Counted from the first letter of the stretch, positions 45,870 to 57,933 are shown. The stretch: 64,000 nucleotides of DNA from Arthrobotrys musiformis (GCA_036971715.1 JAVHJL010000001.1:248001-312000); one strand, 5' to 3'. A program made the numbers and translations. Notes: generated by a model from the letters alone, not told the origin.

Positions 45870-46270
45870 CTCTGTATCAAATATTCTTGTATCAGCAGCC
45901 CTAGCAATGGGTATTCAACCTCAACTATGCTTAGATATCAGGGGCGGGCAGGTGAATGGAAGGGGGGTAGGCGAGCAGAATTGATGGTTATAAGGGATAG
46001 GGCAATTGGATAGGGTATAATGGAAGGTACTTTGGGTATTTTACGTTGCTAGAAACTCCACAGCTGTGTTTGCAGGAGCTGGTGTAAGTTTGTTGTTTGG
46101 CAACGGAAAGTACCCCAGAACCAGCGAGTTGAGGGACGAAACCAAAATCGATCACAACATCCAGCAACGGGATTTCAACGTCACCGAGGTCTTGCGGAGC
46201 TTCAATCGGCATCAAGAGGAAGGATAAAGCCAATCTGGAGTAAATGTTCTTGGGATGGAAGGTTACTTAC
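45870..46270 (-). other. possible leader intron of the Arg-rich gene
   Basis: The donor GTAAGT starts at 46270 and an AG acceptor lies two to three bases before the ATG at 45869. The sequence just upstream of the donor has CAC/CAT codons in tandem (about 46272-46325), but I see no in-frame ATG for it. Confidence 0.3.
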
Positions 46271-49262
46271 TGCCGGTATTGTGGTTATGATGTTGGTGAT
46301 GGTGATGGTTATGCTGGTGGTGAGGGAACTGGTAGCTGATCTGGGAGCGAGTTAGTAGAAAGGAAGAAAGAGGAAAGGAGAAACGCGTTTCCAATCTCAC
46401 GGCCTTTTAGTAAACCAAGATTCAGCAGCCGTGGGAGGAATCGGGGCTGAAGTTAGAAGTATATATGCTCGGCTGAAGCCAGCCAGTCTGGCCGTATATA
46501 TATGCCACGCCCTGGCCCAACGTGCAACTCCGCGATAATCCTACGTTCTGCGCCCCCCATTTTAAGCCCATTCCCTTGCTATAGTCACTTGATGGATTCT
46601 TTTCATTTCTTTATAATATCTCTATCTGAATCACCAAATAATTGGGTTACGCATTGTAGCTAAACTAAAGCAATCTGCAATATCCAGTCCTATGCAGAGT
46701 GTATTCGATTAATTAATTCTATACAACATAGATCTATACTACAATGGCACGAACTCAAGCGTTATTTTGCACCGCCAAATTAGTCCCTAATTAATTAAAT
46801 CATCTCCTGTGCCATCCCATACTCTATATATATACCTAGTGTCAAGGCTAGATTCGATTCACCGTAGGGATGACTACGACTTACATACCCTCTAATTGAT
46901 ATTCAAGGGAAATTATATACAAAACAGTACACATACGCATACGAGACAACATACGCACCTAGCCCGGCCCACATGGAAATAACGAGAACTCCGACTGGTA
47001 AGCCGTTCGTCCTTGCTTGGCGGATGCACCGCGGTACCGCTCTGTAGAAAGTGCTAGGCGGCAAATACCTTTCATCTTCCGCTCTATCCCTATCCAAGCC
47101 TTCTAGACCTCACATCGATATCTTCGCTATCAGTTTCGATAGCCGAAGTCCTCGACTGACGATCGGCCATCGTCGGCTAGAGCCACCAACCGAGAGTAGA
47201 GTGCCTGGCCCACTGGAAAGGTTTTTGTCCCGAATAGGCAGAATGGCTGGGCAAAAAAAAAGACATATTCGTTCCAGGGCAGCCCTAACCACTCTATATA
47301 TACTTTGCTTGCATGAGTAGAACGATGAAAATATTAATGCCTTCTTGTTCCATATAAGATCGGTAGATATTTCTGGCTTTGGAGGAGCTACGGTTGCATA
47401 AGGCCTAAGGATCCCAAGCTTAGTTTTAGGGGCTGAATTCCCGGTTCCCTCAATCTGCCGACGGTTTCAAGAAATATCTTACGCGATTGTAAGTTAAAAG
47501 GGAAACGAACTGAGAGATATATATATACAGCTATATCGCTAAGCTATGATTGTTTAGGTCATTTTTGCGGCTTAATCTGGTGTCTTGTGCGGGATCAACG
47601 CGAGGACCGTCTGGGGCAAGGTCTTAAGCCTACACAGGGGGAATTATGGTGGTAACTTTGATACTGGAAGCGATCAACTAGTTAACTAGGGTAGAACCTA
47701 AAATATGATTCTAGGAATTATTGATTATCAGCAAAATTGAAATATGCGAGTTAGCGATTCACAAGGTCGTTAGTCGTTCGGAGTCTGCAGCTGGCCGCAA
47801 TCCCCAGACTGTCTATCGATATCGCGCGTGTTGACGTTGATGGCCAAATTGAATTAAACGATATCCTCCTTGCCTCTAGTTGCTATACCTCGGCCTATTC
47901 TCGCTTTGTTCTCGAGCCGGTTGGCCACAAGTCTTACCTCCAGAAAATAGTCTAGAAGGTTGCTGTCTTTCCTCTGTGAGGGTTTATTGTAAGCCTTCCT
48001 TCATTATTAATTATCCCACTTCGTACGAAACATGCACAATTGATCCTACCATGTTCTGTACCTGGGGAAAGGCTATATATTGTGTGATCAACATCTTCAC
48101 CGCACCAATACCCGAACCCTTGTCCAAGACCTATGTACCGTAGTTGATTTTAGCACCCCGTTATTTACGTCTGGGGATATGTACATGTATACCTATATTA
48201 TGGACATTTGGGGCATCAAATTTAGAAAGAATCATACTCGTGCCCTTAACAGATGGAATTATATTACTTGGACCTCTGAAAGGTAGAGGCCTAAAATGTA
48301 CACCACGTAGGACCTTCACGAGCATCTAGAGCTTGGATAGATGGCTGAAGCGGATTTACAGCTGTTTCTTTCTTAGTTACATTGAGGACACCCCAACAGT
48401 GGTCTTAATTAAGCACCGGGTTCGCCAATTTCTCATACGGCGTGCACTGATGCAATCGACGAAAGCGGCTGCTCTCAATAGGTAGATTAAAATATTCTTT
48501 AAGGAGAAGCTGAAAAACGTTCACGAGGTCGACCCGTCTTAACCTTCTTTGTCGGTGGACTCGACGGAACAAAAGACCCACACCACCAACATGGCCATGC
48601 ATATGCTACATATTTGTTTGCTAATATTTTTTATGAATCTGGGCGCTTCACAGTTTGGTAGCCTCGAATCCAGGCGCTGATAGGGGCAGAGCCTCGAACT
48701 TGGTAACGTTCTGCATGCGCATGCTCTACTATAGGTCTCTCTTCATCGAACAGGTGTGGACTTAAGCCATGTCTCAGACGATTGTGGACCGTGTTTGCAA
48801 CTTTTGCAACTCAAGGCTTTCTATATTCATATGCATGAAATAGCATACTGCATTCACCAGCCAATAGTATGGCGGAAAACTTTGAGCAATTTTTTAAACC
48901 GCAAAAGTGTCTTCGGAGTTACAGCAGGGAATTGCCAGATCGCAAGAAATTAATGCATGCAACCCTCCGAAAGAAATTTTCGCGTTGCAACGTTCGCGTT
49001 CGTGCGTATCTGAAGGGCTCCCGCTTATCAATATGCAATACCATGCCAGCGTTGAATAATTACTATATTATGTATAAATACAAGGGCACACGTGGTGGTC
49101 GGTGCTAGATACCATATCAATATTTGTTGAAATGCAATGTCCGAGTAAATCGAATGATATGATATCTATGGGAGAAATTTCGCAACATCGGCAAGTACCT
49201 CCCCTAGGCCGGTATGAATCATTCTAGAATTTTAGGAATAATCGATTAATTATGGAATTACG

Positions 49263-49277
49263 TTGTCTCGTACCCAG
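49263..49277 (+). repeat. dispersed element, TTGTCTCGTACCCAG
   Basis: Identical 15-mers occur at 55860-55874 and 58034-58048, all on the plus strand. Confidence 0.8.
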
Positions 49278-50217
49278 ACCACCAGGGTGGGAAGTACGCC
49301 GCGGCCCACGAAATTTCGCATTCGAGAGTACGATTGATTGACCCTATATGCGCATCCAGTTTGCAAATTTGGCTCGAAGAGCCAACGTGATCAACTGTTT
49401 TGTTTACCGAAGCACCTTGATGGTATGAGCGCTTGCCAGGTTTTAGTTTTGACGAGATTTCGCTGGGGTTGGGAAAAGAAATATGACAAGTCCCTGGGTA
49501 ATCGGTTTTAAATTTTCAATACATCGCATACTATCCACTTAGTCAAGACGTCTAGGATGTGCATGTTGTCGTGGGCTGGGACTTGCATATATTTTGTTCG
49601 TACTCGCTTATCGATTATCACAACCTTCTTCTGTTTTTTTTTTTTCAATTTTGTTTTCGTGTTCAATTACTATTTGTTTAAGGAAGTTTTGCGGCTCAAA
49701 GTAGGAATATTTTGACCAGAATGTATTCCTTTACACTTTACATGTCCATAGAATTTATGAATATTCTCTGGTCCCCGATATCGCGATATATATGCCCGCC
49801 GGTGTGCCGCGATATATAAACACCGACGATTGTAGTATATACAGCGGCTTGAATTTCAGAGCTAGAGACCATATTACTAGTTCTGGAACAAGGCTGACAT
49901 TCATGCCATTGAAAATTCCAGCCCACCCCCGTAGCTCGCAGGGTTGCATAGCCAATCCTCGAGGCTTTTCGCACCATGAGGCGCTCAGTTCTCATTTTCA
50001 ACTCCGCTGCGAACAATGAATATTCGAATCCTGCAGAACTACAGAATTATTGAAGTCTTTTGTATCTGCCGATAGGTATTACGTGGGCCACTCGTCTTTG
50101 AACGCGGTGGTCTTATTTATTAGTTTAGAATATTCGAATTCTATAGTTAGTCAATGTTGGCTGATAGCTGATCATGATGCATGATGATATGTCAATCGAC
50201 CCCAAGCCGATGTAAGT

Positions 50218-50240
50218 TTGTCTCGTAAACCAGAGTTGAC
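50218..50240 (+). repeat. dispersed element, TTGTCTCGTAAACCA form
   Basis: It reads TTGTCTCGTAAACCAGAG then TTGAC, and continues CCGAA. The first 15 bases recur at 57934-57948 (+) and 58527-58541 (-). Confidence 0.8.
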
Positions 50241-50653
50241 CGAAGATGTCAATCGGCGTGATCTAGTCCCGCGTGATCCAGGTGTTGCATAAATTCATAA
50301 TATTACTTCCAGAGATCCTTGTCGGTTATCGACAGGGATACTGGCGAAATGACTAAAGGTTTAGGGGTGGTAGGAGACAATAAGTAGCATTCCCAGGATA
50401 GCTAGCCCAGCCTTCCTGGATAAGCGTGATATATGTATGCTCCAGCCGTACGTTGCTCATTACTATCTATACTAGAGCCTGCCGCATCCGGGTCTACAGA
50501 TGTATCCCGATCTATAGCGCAACGGTTTGAAACAATTTCTAAGGGATCGTTTTTCTTTTTAGAAAAAGACAAGTCTTTACTTATATACGTATCACCGTGT
50601 ACATTAAAAACGAACATCGAGCCCCTCTGAACATAACTTCCCCTGTGGCGACA

Positions 50654-53600
50654 ATGACTTCCACAGCCGACACCCAACCACCGATTCGAATTTCTCGGTA
50701 TCTCGGGGCCTTATTGGGCGCGGGGTTTAAGCTTCTTGGATTTGCTAAAACCACTTCAGGCGAAGTTCCGCCCAGCGCCGGCTACCGGCCCATAGAAAAA
50801 CCCATTAAGGATAAGCCTTCATCGAGACCTAGCCCCCCCTCCCCTCTACCTAACCAGTCTACGAAACGATCTCTGTTAGAGGCCTCGTCCCCTCAACAGC
50901 GAGCCGCGGACCCGGAGCCGCCACAGTCAGCAGATATCGCTGTCCAGCTGGAATCGATTGAACTCACTCTCAAGTAAGGCTAAAAGTTTTGTTGGATATC
51001 ATTGTATTATATTTCACTTACTGATGCTTGAAGCAGTGAAAAGGATGCTTTTATTGCGGTTTTGGGAGTAACTGGTGCTAGAAAGAGCACCTTCGTGAAG
51101 TTGCTAATTGGCCGTGACGACAATAAGATTAGGGTTAACATAGAGCTGAGTAAGTGTATTGAGTATCCCTAACCGTTAACCAATTAATATCCCAGCATTG
51201 ATCACCACAAGACCAGCACTAATCAAGTACTCTCAATTTAGGCGTGCCTGTTTTCACCGTGCGCGATTTCGACTTTGGGGGTTCTCTAAAATCCTTGCTC
51301 GATGCCCCCGATTTCGATGATCTGGACTATTCCGATTCTAGGATCTTGAAGCGCCTTGCCGTACAGCTTTTCCTCCTATACCGCAAGAATGCGAAACTGG
51401 CGGCTATAATTTATATCTTCCTCGTTTCGGACTGTCGGATGAGTAGTTCGGCTCTGGAAAATCTGAAGTTGTTCGAGGAACTGTGCGGTTTAAATGGCTT
51501 GAAATCTGTGATTCTTGTTGTAACCCACGGGAAGAACGCCGAGGACATTAGTTTTCCGGCAGGGGTCAAACCGGTCGATGAACTCGCCAGGAGAAGTTGG
51601 TTTGGGGGTGGCATAGTCGAGCGTGGCAATGAGGATGGTAGTCGTGAACCGGCTAGGGGGGCTATTGGTATGCTAGTGGACCGAATTTCTACAGCCATTC
51701 TAGGTATTCAAGGGCTCCTGGTCGATGGGGAGAATGACACCAATTGTACAAACGATGTGCGAGCGGCCCGCACCCGCCGGAGTTCGGATGGAGAGAGGAG
51801 TTTGATCGAACAGAAGCCCAATGACTGGGGCGAGGACACTGCATTTGAAGAAATACGGGAGAGCGACACGAGGCCTGCGGTGGGTGGAATGGAAAAAGGC
51901 AAAAAGCCCTGCTTGGTCGAGACAGCCCTGAAAGTGCACGAAGAGGCTGAAGTTGGAGCCCTCAACGTCAAAATCACTTTTGTGAGGGCTGCTAGGCACG
52001 AAGTCGCTCAGGATGGTCACTCTAAGCAGACAGCGGAGCCAGAAAACAGGGATGAAAATGGGATGAAGCGGAGAGAACAAGCGCTGGGTCAGCACAAAAA
52101 GAGGGGGTCAGTTGCTTCTCTGGATACGTCAAAGGGGCTCATGAGACTGCAAAGGCAACATTATCTATGCGGTGAAACGGGCGAGGGATCGCAGGGGAGA
52201 TATCGGGCACAAATGCAACTACCACCAGTTGAAATGGGCGAGAAGGCCATAGAGGAACTCGATGGTTATTTCCGCCCTCTTAGGGCTAGATACCTAGGAT
52301 CCGATTTTGAGGTTATCTCAAAGCTTCTCGCTAAAACAGAATGGGCGAAGTTTCAGGCCGCGCCACGAATCTATACCCTCCTCCGTCATCTACACCTTCT
52401 GGATGATTTAGATCGCCTTATTGGCACGGGGATATCAGATATTTCACTGCCCCTCTCACTGGAACAACTGCCCTCTGACTTCTCTGCAGGCTGGAAGAAG
52501 CGATTTACCAACACACAATCTATTGTATGCGACGACTTAACGGATATCTCGTGGCAAATCGACCGCGGGAAACATATCAGCTTGACCAAATCCACAAATT
52601 TCTTCAAATCGACAAGTTTTCTCGGTAGAGGTGGGCATGGCGAAGTTGACAAGGTTGAATATACCTTTCTTGGATCCTGCAGTGTTTATGCGAGAAAAAG
52701 AATAGTTCGACAAGGAATGTCTTCAAATGATATTCCGATATCAAAGACTTTTGCTAATGAGGTTGCGATAATGAGGCGAGTGAAGCATAGACATTGTGTC
52801 GAATTGGTAAGCTTATGAGCCCAACCCCCCTAAAAATGGCTGCGCTAGTACCGGTTCTTATTTCTAAGAAGAAACCGCCAAGCAAAGTAAAGGAAATCTA
52901 GCCTAACTGTTTGGATTTGATACATCTTGTGTTTACAGGTTACAAGTTATACTGATAGGGTCTGTTTCGGTCTCTTGATTTCACCTCTGGCCGACTGCAA
53001 TTTGGCACAATACCTGGAGGACGCGGTCCAGTCTAGGGACAAGCGAAGTTTTATACAAGTATTCTTTGCGTGCCTAGCTACAGGACTATGTTATTTACAT
53101 CACACAGGTATACACCATGGGGATATCAAACCCCAAAACATCTTGGTGCACGAAAACAAGGTCTTGTATACAGACTTCGGTTGCTCGTATGATTGGTCCC
53201 ATACCCTACATAGCACGGTTCCAGGGATCCCTGCAAGAACCATGGTATACGCCTCACCAGAGGTCGGGAGATCTGGATGTCGGCCTAGTGATACTGACAA
53301 GATCAAGAGCGCTTCGGACGTCTGGTCGCTTGGGTGTGTCTATCTTGAGATGGTTACGGTATGGGAAGGGCACAAACCCGAAGCTTTAGATGGGCTACGG
53401 AGATCCTATTACTGGAGGGACCCTGAAGGGATTCACGAATGGGTACTCAAGCTACGTCATGTCGCAAAGCACCGACGACACCTAAACGGGGCTTCAAATT
53501 TGGACCCAGTATTAGCACTGGATTGGGTGTCGGAAATGCTGCGTGGAGAGTGGAAGGACCGCCCGGCCGCTCAGAAGCTTGTCGAGATGACGGAACGCTA

Positions 53601-53694
53601 CGCTTGCACAGAATGTATCGGGGAACTCTCAAGCCAGAGTCCGTTTGGTGCTGGAACGATGTATGCATCTTCCCAGCCAAGTTCTACTCTATAG
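50654..53694 (+). CDS. degenerate AIG1/septin-like GTPase domain fused to a protein kinase
   Basis: Four exons: 50654-50973, 51037-51149, 51242-52806 and 52939-53694, giving 917 residues. The N-terminal 110 are Pro/Ser-rich, with a hydrophobic-basic helix ISRYLGALLGAGFKLLGF. A P-loop region of fungal AIG1-like G proteins follows (IAVLGVTGARKSTFVKLL, about 114-131). The third glycine of Walker A is Arg and the G3 motif DTPG is DAPD (about 165), so GTP binding is doubtful. RILKRLAVQLFLLYRKNAKL and DCRMSSSALENLKLFEELCG match the family. After 250 low-complexity residues comes a pre-kinase region, then a kinase with canonical glycine loop GRGGHGEV (about 605), RKRI lysine, HGDIKPQN (HRD changed to HGD), DFG and SDVWSLG. 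It ends CTEC. It belongs with the next gene (same strand, 1 kb away). The start at 50654 is preferred over the frame's first ATG at 50597 for its ACAATGACT context. Confidence 0.85.
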
Positions 53695-54750
53695 CTTCGA
53701 ATTGTGAGCGGTGGAGGGTGCTCCAATAGTCTCATATATGAAATAGTCCTGAGCCTAGGCGCCTTATTTCGGCTCGAGGCTACGTATACAGATCTACAAA
53801 TGTTATATGCACAGCTGAACAAGTACTAACCTCGAGACCAGACGCTCCTGAGCTTAGAAAAGCACATACCTGTGCATGTTACCTACATTTGCGGCCACGC
53901 AGAATTCGTGCTACTTGGTCCTGGGACCTTCATTCCACCGAGTATTGAGACTATGGATGAAAGAACAGAACTTCTTTGTCCTTGGTAATAGATATTTTTA
54001 TGGGACCCCATGGTCCGACGTCGAAACCCACTAGTAAAGGTGGGGTTAATACCCGTGTAACATATATCTTGTCTCTTAGACCGCTCGTGGTACCGTGGCA
54101 ATATATTACACAAAGTGTCGAATTTGATGATCCGGGCCCTAGGATATCCTTCACAAATATATGTACTAAATTTCGTATATAAAAAGAGCCCCATCGCTTC
54201 CGCAGAATATGAAACTAGTCCTATAGCTAGTTTACTCTTCGGGATCTCAAACCCTGAGCTGAGGTTAAGATTAACTTGATACGCTCATACGGGTTTGTGA
54301 ATTCAGATCCTTCGGCTAGAATTTCTGTACATGTGATAGAAATCCTACAGCCTCGTTTGGCGCCTCCCCAGTTATGCCTTTCTAAACCGGCCATAGAGAA
54401 AACCCCGCTCGAATTTACACGTATCGATATATATCATGAAACCGACGAGACAACACCTGCGAGTTTTTCAAATTTTTCAGTTCATCAACGTTTCGATACG
54501 TACGAGCTGTTCCAAAATTACGTCAACCTACCTGGATACTAAATTTATAAAGGTTGAGAATTTTACATTTATCGTAGATTTGGACAAGTTCTGCTAACGT
54601 TGTCTCCTTTTTGCCCGGCCATGACAGGTTCTAAACTTCAAATCTACGAGGCTCTAGTTCGATCGCTTGGGTACCTCTAGACCGGATACGCGCGCGTACA
54701 AGACGAAGTGATACAACAAAACAGATTCCAAGATTGCACGATTGTACACA
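53695..54750. other. intergenic between the two kinase-fusion genes
   Basis: One kilobase, moderately AT-rich. A short frame at 54276-54542 has no recognisable content. A diverged TTGTCTCTTAGACC motif lies at about 54067-54080. It probably holds the terminator of the first gene and the promoter of the second. Confidence 0.5.
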
Positions 54751-57700
54751 ATGTCTGGTCCATCGCCTAAAAGGCTCTCGCACGCGAGTTACACGATAGC
54801 ATGGATTTGTGCTTTACCGCTGGAGAAGGCGGTTGCAGAAGCTATGTTGGATTCTACCCATCCCCGTCTATCGCAGAGCTGGAGAGATGAAAATAGCTAC
54901 ACCTTAGGGGAAATTGCGGGCCAAAATATAGTAATTGCTTGTTTACCCTCGGGGGAATACGGCCTCGTATCTGCAACGGTCGTAGTAACCCAACTACTAT
55001 CCACGTTTGCATCCATCAGATTCGGTTTGATGGTTGGAGTTGGAGGCGGCGCCCCCAGTGGTCGGAACGACATACGGCTCGGAGATATTGTGGTCAGTCA
55101 ACCGACGGATACAAGGGGTGGCGTAATACAATACGACCACGGGAAGATCCTGAGCGGTGGTTTCAAGCTGACTGGGAGTCTCAATCGGCCACCGCAGGTT
55201 CTATTGACAGCGATATCCTCTTTGAGGTCCCAGTTTCTTAGGGAGGGTGGGAGCCGAGTTCCACATCTTATTTCTAGAATGATAGCCAAGAATCCGGCTA
55301 TGGCGGCGAAATGCACGTATCCTGGACAGGAAGAAGATTTGCTGTTCGAATCAGCGTATAATCATATTGGCTCGAATGCCACTTGTGTAGCTTGTCGAAA
55401 GGATAAATTGGTTGTTCGGTCACCGAGAAAAAACAATGATCCGATGATTCACTATGGTTTAATTGCATCGAGCTCCCAGGTAATGAAAGATGCAAAGATC
55501 AGAGATCAGTTATCGGAGGATCTTGACATATATTGTTTTGAAATGGAGGCCGCGGGGCTCATGAACACCTTTCCTTGCATTACGATCCGAGGTATATGTG
55601 ATTATGCAGACTCGCATAAGAACAAGCAATGGCAAGAATATGCTGCTGCTGCCGCTGCTGGATATGCCAAATGGTTACTTTCAGTCGTCCCAAAGGACAA
55701 AATACTGGAGACGCAGACGGCTTTTCAGGCTACCTCACACAGCGGTAGGTTTCGCCGATACCCCAGCCCCTTCGGAAATTTAAAGCAGACTTCGTATGAA
55801 ATCGAAGTCCCTCCGATATTGATATATTTCGACTGACACACTTGATATTACAGCAGGGGTTGTCTCGTACCCAGTATTCGGAATTAAATACTCAAATAGT
55901 CCCCCAATACACGGTAACCCGGAGCCCGCGGCCCCTAAGATCACGAGTGCGAAAAGTGGGAGTCGTTCCCTTGAGCAAAAGATTCCTCAAATTCCTAGTC
56001 AACCCAGCTCAGCAGCTACTGCAGCAAGGATACTGGACGAAGACCAACTAGATCAATTTTTCACGCCTGAAAGGTCTTTTTATAACAAGAACGACCTTGA
56101 GCTGATCGCAAATGCTCTGAAAGCTACGATTTCCCTATCTAAGTACAGTAAAGTGCCACGATTGTATACCATTATGCGCTACGTCGAAGTCAAAGTTTTA
56201 GCAGATCGATGGAAGGCCCTTGATGATCTTCTAGAGGAGGGGATTTCTGACCGATCTCTTCCAATCGCTGAAACTTCTCAGTTACCGGAGACCATTTCAC
56301 CGGGGTTGGGAACAAGATTCATTGCGGCACAATATCTCGTCTTTCAGGATTCCATCAAAAAGATAATTAGGGGGGAACATATGTCATTTATGAAGCCCCC
56401 CGGCAAGGACTTGATTGTGTCGGAAAGGGTTATAACAGTGCTAGGGGCAAGAACGTACAAGGGTCGCGTTGATGAGGTTACTTGCGCTGGCCTTGGGAAC
56501 AGAAGGTATGCAAGGAAGCAATTCTTTAGACGAGTAATGATTTCGCAAGGCAAAGGAGACTCGGCGGAATCGTTCATAAAGGAGATGGAGGCTATGAAAC
56601 GCGTTGGCCACCACCACTGCGTCGAATTTGTAAGACCCTACCTTATTGGAGGACTTATTCAGTATACTAACGCCGAAACCATACTCCATAGATTGCTAGC
56701 TATACTGATATTACGGTTTTCGCTCTTATAATGCTACCTGTGGCGGAGTATAATCTCCGACAATATCTCGAAACGAAGTGTATAGGTGACCTGATCAATC
56801 AGAGTGGTTTCTTGCTCTCTTTTTGTGGTTGCCTTGTCCGGACAATTTGGTTCATGCACACTCGGCAAATTCGCCACCGCGATATCAAGCCAGAAAACAT
56901 ACTGGTACATAATAACACAGTGGTGGTTACCGATTTTGATTGTTGCCACGATTGGTCTGAGACAAATCATAGTACAACCGCGATGCCGCCGCCTCGGACA
57001 TGGAAATACGCCTCTCCGGAAGTTGCACGGGTCGGACCCCACGGTATTACCCGCGTTAAGAGCTCGTCAGATATTTGGTCTTTAGGTTGCGTTCTTCTAG
57101 AAATAATCACGGTACTAAAGGGGATCCCCTTGGAGGAGTTAGAAACCAACTTTGGAATCAATGAATATCACGAAGGGCGGACGCAGGTCGAAAGTTTGAT
57201 TGATCATCTCCGAAGGCGAGAACCTAAGGAGGTCGCAGATGAGGTCTTGAACTGGGTCGAGGAAATGCTCCTGGAGGATCAAGGAAAGAGGCCAACGGCG
57301 CAAGCCCTCGCAAAACGGACTATCGATTCTCCGACACTCTGCTGTGAGCTTTGCTTAGCGGGAGATGATCGAAGAGTCGTAGCTCCAGTACCCAGGATAC
57401 CTGCTCAATACAGCTACAGGAGGACATTTGATAGTGCCGGCAGCGCCAGTATTAGTGACTCTAATGGAGAGGCGGGCATCGGTGTTTCGGGTATATGGCA
57501 AAAAGGGGGGCTCTATGCCTTGAATACCCAGCAGGTGACTGAGACAACACCAACAAACGGCGATGTATACGTATCCCCGGTTGATGACCGAAGCCCGGCA
57601 TTTTCAAACGCATTTTCGACAGTTTCACCGATCTCCGGGACTCCTGTATCTTCTCCGTTCTCTCAGACAAAACAGTCCTACTCATCCGAGTCCATCTTTT

Positions 57701-57885
57701 TTTCAGAGACGGTTCCGAATAGCTTCAGCTGGGAAGATTATTTGGCGGAAGTGTGTGCTGAGATGAAAAGGACAGAAGAATCTCTCGGGGAAATTGAAAG
57801 AAATGCCATCAAGGCGTCTTTTGCCGTCTACAACAAAACAATGGTTAAAAACGGTTATGTAGGAGCCGTGGATAGGATGGACTAG
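54751..57885 (+). CDS. PNP/UDP-phosphorylase-like sensor domain fused to a protein kinase
   Basis: Three exons: 54751-55744, 55854-56629 and 56692-57885, giving 987 residues. The N-terminal 320 are a complete PNP_UDP_1 domain: TIAWICALPLEKAVAEAMLD, FGLMVGVGGGAPS, LGDIVVSQP, HYGLIASSSQVMKDA, CFEMEAAGLMNTFPC (about 261) and GICDYADSHKNKQWQ (about 281), with the usual active-site residues. In fungi this domain is a common N-terminus of NLR-like proteins, before NB-ARC or NACHT. Here a 180-residue linker leads to a kinase instead. HRDIKPEN is intact (about 652), but the glycine loop is poor (VLGARTYKGRV) and DFG is DFD (about 672). SDIWSLG is present and the kinase ends CCELC. A Ser/Thr-rich tail of 200 residues follows. 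The linker and kinase align with the upstream gene, including the intron after HCVEF/HCVEL. The second intron ends CAGCAG. The start is the ATG in ACAATGTCT. Confidence 0.88.
55860..55874 (+). repeat. dispersed element inside exon 2 of the PNP-kinase gene
   Basis: TTGTCTCGTACCCAG, six bases after the splice acceptor. Identical to the intergenic copies at 49263 and 58034. Confidence 0.8.
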
Positions 57886-57933
57886 GGGACTAAACGGAGG
57901 GTTGAACTACTGGGTACAAGGCCAATCTATATC

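Larger units (their letters stand above)
46271..50653. other. gene-poor region of 4.4 kb
   Basis: A TATATA stretch at about 46493-46503 could serve the Arg-rich gene. The rest holds only short frames on both strands. Copies of the dispersed repeat lie at 49263-49277 and 50218-50240, the latter 0.4 kb before the kinase-fusion pair. TA-rich runs lie at about 47515-47530. No RNA gene or transposon frame was recognised. Confidence 0.5.

Noticed and set aside
54276..54542. 88-codon frame between the two kinase-fusion genes
   Set aside because: No start context, no homology that I can recognise, and no splice link to either gene.
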